Source: Kolteria novifilia
GTDB lineage: Bacteria; Planctomycetota; Planctomycetia; Kolteriales; Kolteriaceae
Reading direction: 5' to 3'
Assembly: GCA_007748055.1 (NCBI GenBank)
Contig: CP036279.1
Span: 2,480,001 to 2,544,000 of the forward strand
DNA: 64,000 nt
The position numbers were made by a program, and so were the translations under genes. Below, in pieces: positions 27,166-34,781 of the stretch. Under the pieces are notes generated by a model, which ran no database searches, was not told the origin of the DNA, and saw only the letters and a program-made list of their open reading frames with translations. Every line of letters starts with the position of its first letter. Position 1 is the first letter of the stretch.

Positions 27166-27238
27166 CGGGGAGACAAGATTTGAACTTGCGACCTCACGAT
27201 CCCGAACCGTGCGCTCTACCAAGCTGAGCTACTCCCCG
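27165..27238 (-). tRNA. tRNA-Pro (anticodon CGG)
   Basis: The minus strand gives a 74-nucleotide cloverleaf. The acceptor stem is CGGGGAG with CTCCCCG, the D arm reads GAGCTTGG-type (AGCTCAGCTTGGTAGAGCG), and the anticodon stem CACGG/TCGTG carries loop TTCGGGA with anticodon CGG. The T arm is AAGTTCAAATCTT and the discriminator is A. CCA is not encoded. The anticodon reads proline codon CCG. Confidence 0.93.
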
Positions 27239-27514
27239 AATCAGCTACTCTTTGTATCGCCTGGCCAAGACGGGTCAACCGAGTTTGCCGCATGCCTCCG
27301 AGTGACCTCACGCATTGGTTTGCTCCTTTCTCCTTCTGTCACAACGTGATACGCTGAATTCCCCTCGCGGGTCGGCGAGCGCGATTGTCCCCGGTGAACA
27401 CCGTTTGTCCAAAGACATCCCCTTTCAAAATGAGGGAAGCGGGCTTGGCAGAGTAAGGGGAATCAGGCATGGTACGCCGGGGACCACCACCGGCTGACCT
27501 ACGGAAGGACACTC

Positions 27515-28504
27515 ATGGCAACGGTTTACCGCGAAGCGGATGCCCATCCCGACCTCTTGACTGAACGAACCATCGCCATCGTCGGCTTCGGCAACCAGGG
27601 GAGAGCCCAAGCCCTCAATCTGCGCGACAGCGGCGCCAAGGTCATCGTCGGCAACATCGACGATAACTACCGCGCCCAGGCGATCGAGGATGGCTTCGAG
27701 GTCTTCTCCATCGCCGAGGCCGTCGAGGCCGCCGACGTGGTGATGCTGCTGCTGCCCGACGAGATCGCTCCGGAAGTCTACACCCGCGACATCGCCTCCC
27801 ATTTGCGGGCAGGCGACGCCATCAGCTTCGCGTCCGGCTACAACGTTCATTACGAGCACATCGTCTGCCCCGAGGACGTCGACGTTGTCCTTCTGGCGCC
27901 GCGGATGATCGGCCGTGGTGTCCGCGACCTCTACCTCTCCGGCGACGGCTTCTTTAGTTTCGTCGGTGTCCATCAAGATGCCAGTGGGGGGGCACGCGAC
28001 GTCATGCTCGCCCTCGCCTCGGGCATCGGCACCTTGCGAAAGGGGGCCGTCGATGTCAGCTTCCAAGTCGAAACCGAGCTCGATCTCTTCAACGAGCAGG
28101 GGTTCGGGCCCGCGTTCGGGCGTGTCTTGTTGACGTCAATCGATACGCTGATCAAAGCGGGCTATCCCAAGGAAGCGGTCTTGTTGGAGTTCTACCTCTC
28201 CGGCGAGATGTCCTACATCTTCCAGGCGATGGCGGAGATGGGGCTTATCGAACAACTCGACGCTCATTCGCAGACGAGCCAATACGGCGCCATCTCGCGC
28301 GGCATGCGCTTCCTGGGGATCAATTTGAAGCGGCCAATGCGGAAGATTCTCGACAATATTCGTCGGGGCAAGTTCGCCCGCGAGTGGAACTTCGAACAGC
28401 GCACCGGCAAGGTCCGCTTCCGGCTCCTGCGAGCCCTCGCCAAGCGGCAACCGATCGGCAAGATCGAGAAAGAGGTGCGCAAGGAATTGGGGATCGGTGC
28501 ATGA
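27515..28504 (+). CDS. ketol-acid reductoisomerase-like protein, atypical active site
   Basis: A 329-residue protein with the KARI architecture: N-terminal Rossmann domain (TIAIVGFGNQGRAQALNLRD, residues 19-38) and C-terminal knotted helical domain (ETELDLFNEQG, GYPKEAVLLEFYLSGEM, HSQTSQYGAISRGM). The magnesium ligands corresponding to Asp190 and Glu194 are kept. The catalytic Lys of the canonical APK motif is Arg130 (LLAPRMIG), the HGFN histidine is Ser (FASGYNVHY), and one of the two helix glutamates is Tyr227. The cofactor loop VGNIDDNYR is acidic, hinting at NADH. It is probably not the valine/isoleucine pathway IlvC but a paralogue acting on another substrate. It overlaps the ALDH start by ATGA. 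Confidence 0.85.
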   Translation: MATVYREADAHPDLLTERTIAIVGFGNQGRAQALNLRDSGAKVIVGNIDDNYRAQAIEDGFEVFSIAEAVEAADVVMLLLPDEIAPEVYTRDIASHLRAGDAISFASGYNVHYEHIVCPEDVDVVLLAPRMIGRGVRDLYLSGDGFFSFVGVHQDASGGARDVMLALASGIGTLRKGAVDVSFQVETELDLFNEQGFGPAFGRVLLTSIDTLIKAGYPKEAVLLEFYLSGEMSYIFQAMAEMGLIEQLDAHSQTSQYGAISRGMRFLGINLKRPMRKILDNIRRGKFAREWNFEQRTGKVRFRLLRALAKRQPIGKIEKEVRKELGIGA

Positions 28505-30039
28505 CTCCGCTGACCGAGCAGGCCTCTCGCGGGAGCTCTCGCCCACGCGACGCCTTCGCGCGGTCATCCGATGGGGACACGATGGAGGACGCGGATCAGT
28601 CGGCGATCGCACTGGACCCCTTGCTCGAAGCCGCGCGGAAGGCGGGACGAGCTTGGGGCCGGCTGTCGTTCGCCGAGCGCCGATCGCGACTTCTCGCCTT
28701 TCGCGATCTCCTAGTCGATCACCTCGAGGGCATTGTCGAGGCGGCACAGCGCGATGTCGACAAGCCGGCTTTCGACGTCACCTCCGAGGTCCTCAACGTC
28801 GCCGACTTGATTGGCTACTACGCCAAGCGGGGGGGGCAGCTTCTCCGGCCACGGCGTCGGTCCTCGGGGCTCCTGCTCAACAAACGCGCCGAACTGCACT
28901 ACGAGCCATGTGGCGTCGTTGGCGTCATCAGCCCTTGGAACTATCCGCTGGTCCTTTCGATCGGGACGATCATCCCGGCTCTCGTCGCGGGCAACGCGGT
29001 GCTTCTGAAACCTTCCGAACGCGTTCCGACCACCAATCTCCTGCTCGAGGAGTTGCTCGCCGAGAGCGATCTGGGCGCTCCCTTGGTCAAGTACCTCCAT
29101 GGTGGGCCGGACGCCGCGTTGTCCCTCGCCGAGTCATCGGTCGACAAGATCGTCTACATCGGCGGGACAGTGGGCGGTAGAGCCGTGCTTCGGGCGACGG
29201 CCGAACGCTTGACCCCGACGGTGCTCGAACTCGGGGGCAACGACGCCATGATCGTCGCCGAGGATGCCGACATCGAGCGCGCGGCGGCCGCGGCGGTTTG
29301 GGGGAGTTTCTTTAACGCCGGGCAAAGCTGTATCGCCGTCGAGCGCTGCTACGCCCATGCGTCGATTATCGACCGCTTCGTCGAACGTGTCGTCGAGCGG
29401 ACCGAGCGACTTCGTCAGGGTTACGCGGTGGTCCACGATGGCCAGGAGGACCAGCGCGATCTTGGCCCGGTCATCTCGACGAGTCAGGGCGAGCGGATTC
29501 GCGAACTACTCGACGACGCCGTCGCGAAGGGGGCGGTGATTCGCTGTGGCGGCGTTCCGGATGCGATCGACGCTCGGCTCTTTCCGCCGACCGTCATCAC
29601 CAACGTCGATCATACGATGCGCCTCACGCGGGAAGAGGTCTTCGGCCCGCTCCTGCCGATCATGAGCTACGAGAGTGACGGCCAAGCGATCGACCTCGCG
29701 AACGACTCGCCGTTTGGCCTCTCGGCGAGTGTTTGGTCCTCGAACCAGGCGCGGGCGAGGCGCATCGCCGCCGACCTCGACGTCGGGGGCGTGGTCATCA
29801 ACGACAACCTCGTCCATTTTGCGTTTGCCGATCTTCCGTTCGGGGGCGTGAAAGAGAGTGGGTTCGGCCGGCTGCACGGTCGGGAAGGGCTGATGGAGTT
29901 CTGCCGAACCAAATCGGTGGTGACCCATCGGTTCGGCCCGCGCATGGAACTGCAATGGTTCCCGGTCCGCGGCAAGATCAGGTTGCTGCGACGGCTCAGT
30001 CGGCTCCTTTACCGTTCCGGTTGGTCACGCTTTCGCTAG
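28501..30039 (+). CDS. aldehyde dehydrogenase, coupled to the KARI-like gene
   Basis: A 512-residue NAD(P)-dependent aldehyde dehydrogenase. The ATG at 28501 overlaps the preceding stop. Family landmarks are the oxyanion/cofactor region GVVGVISPWNYPLVLSIGTI, LLKPSERVPTTN, the IYIGGTVGGRAVLRA Rossmann motif, catalytic Glu243 in LELGGND and catalytic Cys277 in NAGQSCIAVER. EEVFGPLLPIMSY and the closing FAFADLPFGGVKESGFGRLH follow. The C-terminus is a basic amphipathic tail (KIRLLRRLSRLLYRSG) like that of membrane-associated long-chain aldehyde dehydrogenases. Coupling to the KARI-like reductase suggests the two share a pathway. It ends overlapping the convergent nuclease gene. Confidence 0.9.
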   Translation: MTPLTEQASRGSSRPRDAFARSSDGDTMEDADQSAIALDPLLEAARKAGRAWGRLSFAERRSRLLAFRDLLVDHLEGIVEAAQRDVDKPAFDVTSEVLNVADLIGYYAKRGGQLLRPRRRSSGLLLNKRAELHYEPCGVVGVISPWNYPLVLSIGTIIPALVAGNAVLLKPSERVPTTNLLLEELLAESDLGAPLVKYLHGGPDAALSLAESSVDKIVYIGGTVGGRAVLRATAERLTPTVLELGGNDAMIVAEDADIERAAAAAVWGSFFNAGQSCIAVERCYAHASIIDRFVERVVERTERLRQGYAVVHDGQEDQRDLGPVISTSQGERIRELLDDAVAKGAVIRCGGVPDAIDARLFPPTVITNVDHTMRLTREEVFGPLLPIMSYESDGQAIDLANDSPFGLSASVWSSNQARARRIAADLDVGGVVINDNLVHFAFADLPFGGVKESGFGRLHGREGLMEFCRTKSVVTHRFGPRMELQWFPVRGKIRLLRRLSRLLYRSGWSRFR

Positions 30040-30645
30040 ACCTTTCTCGCGGTAGACTTGTTTCCAGCGGAGTTGTTTCGCTGCCGCGGTCATTTTCCGC
30101 CACTGCCAGGGGGGAATGGAGTCGGCGTCGGCCCAGATGCCGAGGGCCGCGCCTCGGGCCACGCTAGCCGATACGCAGAATGCCTCTTCCTCGCTCGCTC
30201 GCTTCTCGTCCAACCACGCCAGTCCCGACGCGAGCACGATCTCGTTGACGGAGACTCCCGGAACGGAATAGACGAGGGCTTCCCAGTGCTCGTCGTTGGT
30301 GCGAATCATTTCGAGCAGGACCTCTTGATCGAGGATGATCTCGCTGACGAGATCCTTCGCCTCTTGCCCCTTGGGTTGGTCCAGCTCCGGCGCATCAATG
30401 CCGAAGAGGCGAACATCGTGCTCGTCCCCTAGTTGGTCACCGGTCGGAGTTTCGAGCTTGAGACGCAGTCGAAGCTTGTCCCCGTCGATCACACCGGTCA
30501 CTTGTCCGTAGACGAGCGAGATCTTTCCACCGGTGTTTCGCTGATGGTCGGGCGAATTGGTTTGGTTGGCGAGTTGATGATAAATGGAGCTTCCTCCAAT
30601 GACCCCAACGGCCAAAAGGAGGAACCAGCTTCGAGAGGATTGCAT
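30025..30645 (-). CDS. thermonuclease (SNase-like) family protein, exported
   Basis: A 206-residue protein with an N-terminal hydrophobic leader (WFLLLAVGVIGGSSIYHQL). The OB-fold nuclease motifs are VTGVIDGDKLRLRLKLE (calcium/active-site Asp), DVRLFGIDAPELDQPKGQEA (catalytic Arg and Asp) and a later ALGIWADADSIPPWQWRK, the family GxWA... block. The second conserved Glu/Arg segment is visible only loosely (TNDEHWEALVYSVPG), so activity is likely but not certain. It probably degrades extracellular or periplasmic nucleic acid. It is convergent with the ALDH gene, overlapping by 15 bases. Confidence 0.85.
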   Translation of the reverse strand: MQSSRSWFLLLAVGVIGGSSIYHQLANQTNSPDHQRNTGGKISLVYGQVTGVIDGDKLRLRLKLETPTGDQLGDEHDVRLFGIDAPELDQPKGQEAKDLVSEIILDQEVLLEMIRTNDEHWEALVYSVPGVSVNEIVLASGLAWLDEKRASEEEAFCVSASVARGAALGIWADADSIPPWQWRKMTAAAKQLRWKQVYREKGLAKA

Positions 30646-30934
30646 GATTCACCTACTAGGGAAATGCTCAAGCTGTGCTCTATTTCCCACGTCTTTCCCA
30701 TTCTTGACCCAGTTTGTGGCCCTTTCAATGACCAAGTACGCTTTTCCACGCACGCGCCTACAGCAGTTTTGGCCGCGAGTTTCGACAGAAAAAACTAGGA
30801 GTTTGGTCGCACTGGAATCGGCGTGACGCGGCCCACTTGGGGGACTTCGCGGCCTGTCGGTTCAATCGCCGAAGGTTGCTGTTCCTACCACCGGCGCCGC
30901 TTGGCTACCATGGCCTCAAAGGAGAATCCCCACC

Positions 30935-31858
30935 ATGGTCCACCTTCGGGCGATGAGAGACGACGAGTTCGATCGCGTGGCCGAGTTGATCTTCGAGTCG
31001 ACGAACTACTGGTACGAGCGGCATGGATTCGGCCACATCTTCCTTGGCCAGCCGAGCGATTGTCGGCTCTTTTGCGAGGTCTACGAAGATCTCGACCCCG
31101 GCTGCTGCCTGCTCGCGATCGATGACGAGACCGAGGAGCCACTCGGCTCCTGTTTCTACCGTTCGCGCGAAACCCATTGGTCGCTGGGGATCATGAACGC
31201 CCATTCGAAGGCGGCTGGCAAAGGGGTCGCGAAGGGGCTGCTGCGCGAGATCATTCGGCGGGCGACGGAGGCGGGCAAGCCCCTTAGGCTCTTTTCCAGC
31301 GCCCTCAACCTCGACTCCTATTCGCTCTACACTCGCAGTGGATTAGCTCCCTACGCGATCTTTCAGGACATGATTCTTCCCGTTCCGAAAAAAGGTCTCC
31401 TTTCGGAGGTGGTGGACACGTCTCGCGTCCGCGATGCCACCCTCGAGGACCTCGACTCGATCGTCGCGCTCGAGCGGGAGGTTTGGGGGATTGGCCGCGC
31501 GGGCGACTGGAAATACTTCCTGGAGAACCGGCGTGGCATCTGGCACGCGAGTGTGATCGAGCGAGAGGATCGGACGCTAGCCGGGGTGCTCGCCTCGGTC
31601 CATCACCCAGGGAGCAACATGCTCGGCCCGGGCGTGGCCCTTGACGCGACTGCCGCAAGTGCCCTGATCTTGGCGGAGCTCAATGTTCACCGAGGGCGTT
31701 CGCCGGTCTTTCTGGTCCCGGCCGCCAATCGGGAACTCGTCGGACTGATGTATGGGCTCGGGGCCCGCAATTGCGAACTCCACGTCGGGCAATCCCTCGG
31801 GCCGCCACCCACGATCAAGGGAGTGGTCTTGCCGACCTTCATGCCGGAAACTTGCTGA
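30935..31858 (+). CDS. GNAT-family acetyltransferase, two-domain
   Basis: A 307-residue cytoplasmic protein. The first half (residues about 1-145) has a GNAT fold: VHLRAMRDDEFDRVAELIFE, then LLAIDDETEEPLGSCFYRSR, the acetyl-CoA loop AAGKGVAKGLLREIIRRATE and LNLDSYSLYTRSGLAPYAIF. A second, weaker GNAT half starts at SRVRDATLEDLDSIVALERE and ends VGLMYGLGARNCELHVGQS. Tandem GNATs often have one active and one degenerate domain; here the first has the better pyrophosphate loop. The acceptor is unknown. Confidence 0.83.
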   Translation: MVHLRAMRDDEFDRVAELIFESTNYWYERHGFGHIFLGQPSDCRLFCEVYEDLDPGCCLLAIDDETEEPLGSCFYRSRETHWSLGIMNAHSKAAGKGVAKGLLREIIRRATEAGKPLRLFSSALNLDSYSLYTRSGLAPYAIFQDMILPVPKKGLLSEVVDTSRVRDATLEDLDSIVALEREVWGIGRAGDWKYFLENRRGIWHASVIEREDRTLAGVLASVHHPGSNMLGPGVALDATAASALILAELNVHRGRSPVFLVPAANRELVGLMYGLGARNCELHVGQSLGPPPTIKGVVLPTFMPETC

Positions 31859-31927
31859 GCGTACCGAACGACGTTACCCTCGAAGTCCCTCTGGTCCGTT
31901 CCTACCTCGAAGGGAAAAGGTGTACCG

Positions 31928-33397
31928 TTGAAAGTTGCCGCCTCCATTCTTCTCGCGACGCTCTGCCTGACCGCATCGACCGCCGACGCCGCCAAGCGTC
32001 CGAACATCCTATGGATCGTCGGCGAAAACTTCGCCCTCGACCTTGGCTGCTACGGCGCCGAGAACGTCCACACGCCGAATCTCGACCGTCTCGCCGAGGA
32101 GGGCATCCGCTACACCAACGTCTACGCTACCTCGCCTGTCTGCGCCCCGAGTCGTTCGGCCTTCATGACCGGGATGTATCAGACCACGACTGACACGCAC
32201 CACATGCGTTCCCATCGCGACGACGCCTTTCGCCTTCCGCCCGGTGTCCGGCCGATGACCCATCGTCTTGCCGACGCCGGCTACTTCACCGCGAACATCA
32301 AGCTCATCGGGGAACGTGTCGTCGGCACCGGCAAGCTCGACCTCAACTTCGTCAACGAAGGGCCGATCTATCAATCCGACGCGTGGGAGGCACTGAAGGA
32401 CCATCAGCCCTTCTTCGCGCAGATCAACATGCCCGAGGCGGAGTATGACATCTATGATCGCAAGTCGGGCGAGAAGGCGCGTGTGCCTTGGGTGGGCGAG
32501 GAGTGGCACCCCAAGGTCGCGACCGAAGCGAACGTCACCCCGCCGCCGTACTACCCGGACCATCCGATCTCGCGGCAAGAGTGGGCCCGCTACCTCAACT
32601 CCGTTACCGGAACCGACGTCCGCGTCGGATGGATCTTGGAGCAACTCAAGAAAGATGGGCTCGCCGACGATACGGTCGTGATCTTCTTTGGCGACAACGG
32701 CCGGCTCGAAGCTCGCGGGATTCACTGGTGTTTCGACTCGGGACTGCACGTGCCGATGATCGTTCGCTGGCCCAAGGGGATTTCCACGCCGCCCGGCTAT
32801 CGGCCCGGAACGGTCGATGATCAAGTCATCAGCCTGCTCGACATTACCGCGACGACGCTCGGAATCGCGGGCATCCCGCGCCCGCCGCTGATGCAAAGCC
32901 GCCGTTTCCTCGGGAACGTCGTCGACCCGCCGCGGACCTATGCGTTCAGTGCCCGCGATCGCATCGACGAGACCGTCGTCAGGCAGCGTTCGGTCCGCGA
33001 CAAACGCTATCACTACATTCGCAACCTCACGCCGGGCGCCGGCTTCCCGACGCTCAACCGCTACAAGGAGAAGTGCTTTCTCGTCAAGCCGCTGATGAGG
33101 GAACTCGCGGCGGAGGGCAAGCTCTCGGGACCGCCCTTAGACCTGATGAAGCCCTTTCCGAAGGAACAGCTCTACGACACGAAGGCCGACGCGCACGAGA
33201 TCCACAACCTCGCCGACTCGAAGGATCCCAAGGACCAAGCCGCCCTCGAACGCATGCGCGCGGCGCTCGACACTTGGATCGTCGAATCGGGCGATCGTGG
33301 CCACATCCCCGAGCCGCCCGGCGTCGTCGCTCCCTTCGAGAAGGAGATGCACGACTGGTTCGGAACCCCCGCGTGGTACAAGAAGCCGGAGAAGTGA
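31928..33397 (+). CDS. secreted sulfatase (formylglycine type, CAPSR)
   Basis: A 489-residue exported sulfatase read from a TTG at 31928, which begins a clear signal peptide (MKVAASILLATLCLTASTAD). Cys72 in C-A-P-S-R (SPVCAPSRSAFMTGMYQ) is the formylglycine site. The first metal pair, usually Asp-Asp, is replaced by Glu33-Asn34 (IVGENFALDLGCYG); the late pair is FFGDNGR. DTHHMRSHR after the active site is shared with a planctomycete subgroup of heparan-type sulfatases. Probably it desulfates a glycan. It sits 69 bases after the acetyltransferase gene and upstream of the tandem repeat and an esterase. Confidence 0.9.
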   Translation: MKVAASILLATLCLTASTADAAKRPNILWIVGENFALDLGCYGAENVHTPNLDRLAEEGIRYTNVYATSPVCAPSRSAFMTGMYQTTTDTHHMRSHRDDAFRLPPGVRPMTHRLADAGYFTANIKLIGERVVGTGKLDLNFVNEGPIYQSDAWEALKDHQPFFAQINMPEAEYDIYDRKSGEKARVPWVGEEWHPKVATEANVTPPPYYPDHPISRQEWARYLNSVTGTDVRVGWILEQLKKDGLADDTVVIFFGDNGRLEARGIHWCFDSGLHVPMIVRWPKGISTPPGYRPGTVDDQVISLLDITATTLGIAGIPRPPLMQSRRFLGNVVDPPRTYAFSARDRIDETVVRQRSVRDKRYHYIRNLTPGAGFPTLNRYKEKCFLVKPLMRELAAEGKLSGPPLDLMKPFPKEQLYDTKADAHEIHNLADSKDPKDQAALERMRAALDTWIVESGDRGHIPEPPGVVAPFEKEMHDWFGTPAWYKKPEK

Positions 33398-33759
33398 GAT
33401 GTGTTGGACGGGTGCCATGCTCCACGCTTGCGTGGGCATGCAAAGGGGATTGACGCTTTCGTGGACATGCAAAGCGGATTGACGCTCTCGTGGGCATGCA
33501 AAGGGGATTGACGCTTGCGTGGGCATGCAAAGGGGATTGACGCTTGCGTGGGCATGCAAAGAGGATTGACGCTCTCGTGGGCATGTGCGGTGTTTCAACA
33601 ACATTCAAGGGTGGCCCAGATTGCTTGTCAATCTGGGGACGCGAAGCGTCCAAGAGTCCCTTCGGTCCGTCTCCGTGTCCGACATACCAACGGCGTTCTC
33701 TCGACATTGATCGAGGGGGCGTTCCGATGACCTGGAAGAACTGACCTGGAGAGTCCTCG
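33398..33759. other. intergenic region dominated by a tandem repeat
   Basis: Between the sulfatase and esterase genes lies a 29-base tandem array (33424-33586). The remaining 170 bases show no gene. Minus-strand frames through the array are simply open because of its composition. Confidence 0.5.
33424..33586. repeat. 29-bp tandem repeat array (about six units)
   Basis: The unit is GACGCTTGCGTGGGCATG followed by CAAAGGGGATT, 29 bases. Complete units start at 33452, 33481, 33510 and 33539, with partial units at each end. They differ at one to four positions. Each unit contains the GCGTGGGCATG arm of the dispersed hairpin found in MITE family 2, so the array looks like an expansion of that repeat. 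There are no unique spacers. Confidence 0.8.
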
Positions 33760-34617
33760 ATGAGATCATACCGACCCCTAGCCTTCGTCGCATTTGTCTG
33801 CGTCATTGCCGTCATGGCAACGACGGCTCTCGCCGCCAAGCCGGTCGGGACGCCGCACGTCTACAAGACTGTCGATGGCCGTGAGCTGAAGCTCTATGTC
33901 ACCAGGCCGAAGGACTGGAAGGAGGGTGATGAGCGACCCGCGATCGTCTTTTTCCATGGCGGCGGCTGGGTCGGTGGGGCGCCGGGACAGTTCACCGAAC
34001 ACAGCAAGCACCTGGCCGATCGGGGGATGGTGGCGGTGCAGGTCGAGTACCGACTGCTCGATCGCAAGAGCAAGGAGCCGCCAACGATCTGCGTCGAGGA
34101 TGCTCTCGCCGCGTTCCGTTGGGTGCGCGATCACGCGAAGGAACTTGGCATCGACCCCGACCGGATCGCGTCGGCGGGGGGCTCGGCGGGCGGGCACTTG
34201 GCGGCCTACCTCGGGACGGTCGATCAACCAACGAAGGACGGGCAGACGTCCGCGAAGCCCAACGCGATGGTTCTCTTCAACCCGGTCTACGACAACGGCC
34301 CCGACGGCTGGAGTTACAAGCGGACCGGCGAGCGATATCGCGAGTTCTCACCCATTCACAACATCTCCAGCGACGACCCGCCGAGCATCGTCTTCCTCGG
34401 CTCGAAGGACAACCTCATCCCCGTCGCCACCGCCGAGTCCTTCCAGAAGCAGATGAAGGACGCCGGCGTCCGCAGCGAGCTACGCGTTTATGAAGGCCAA
34501 CCCCACGGCTTCTTCAACGTCGGCCGCGACAACGGCAAGTGGTACAAGAAGACCCTCGGCGAAACCGATGGGTTTTTGACGTCGCTGGGATGGTTGGAGA
34601 AACCAAGCAACCCGTAG
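33760..34617 (+). CDS. secreted alpha/beta-hydrolase (acetyl esterase/lipase type)
   Basis: A 285-residue exported hydrolase (leader MRSYRPLAFVAFVCVIAVMA, cleavage near ALAAKP). The oxyanion motif is HGGGW at residues 66-70 (VFFHGGGWVGGAP). The nucleophile is Ser142 in GGSAGG (IASAGGSAGGHLAAY). The acid is in IVFLGSKDNLIPVATAE and the base in YEGQPHGFFNVGR. This is the BD-FAE/Abhydrolase_3 type, members of which deacetylate sugars such as xylan. Between two sulfatase genes it fits a role in removing ester groups from a glycan. Confidence 0.88.
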   Translation: MRSYRPLAFVAFVCVIAVMATTALAAKPVGTPHVYKTVDGRELKLYVTRPKDWKEGDERPAIVFFHGGGWVGGAPGQFTEHSKHLADRGMVAVQVEYRLLDRKSKEPPTICVEDALAAFRWVRDHAKELGIDPDRIASAGGSAGGHLAAYLGTVDQPTKDGQTSAKPNAMVLFNPVYDNGPDGWSYKRTGERYREFSPIHNISSDDPPSIVFLGSKDNLIPVATAESFQKQMKDAGVRSELRVYEGQPHGFFNVGRDNGKWYKKTLGETDGFLTSLGWLEKPSNP

Positions 34618-34635
34618 GGCAGGCCATTGCCTGCC
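34618..34635. repeat. GTCAGGC hairpin repeat, copy 2
   Basis: A perfect inverted repeat, GGCAGGC-CATT-GCCTGCC, placed directly after the esterase stop. It belongs with 14985-15002 and 56227-56244. Confidence 0.5.
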
Positions 34636-34781
34636 GATCGGAACTCCTTCGGCAACGACACCCCCTCATTCCTGCTGGTTCCCCACCCCGAAACCCTTTA
34701 CCATGGCGGGTCGGGGAGAGGGTTGGGGAATTGGCGCGGCAGTGAGGGAACTCGGTCGCGCTCGGGGAGATCACGACCACG

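Noticed and set aside
27515-28504. Calling this gene ilvC
   Set aside because: Key catalytic residues differ and no branched-chain amino acid gene is near, so the symbol would assert a function the sequence does not support.
33424-33586. 29-bp repeats as a CRISPR array
   Set aside because: The units follow each other directly with no spacers, and no cas gene is nearby.
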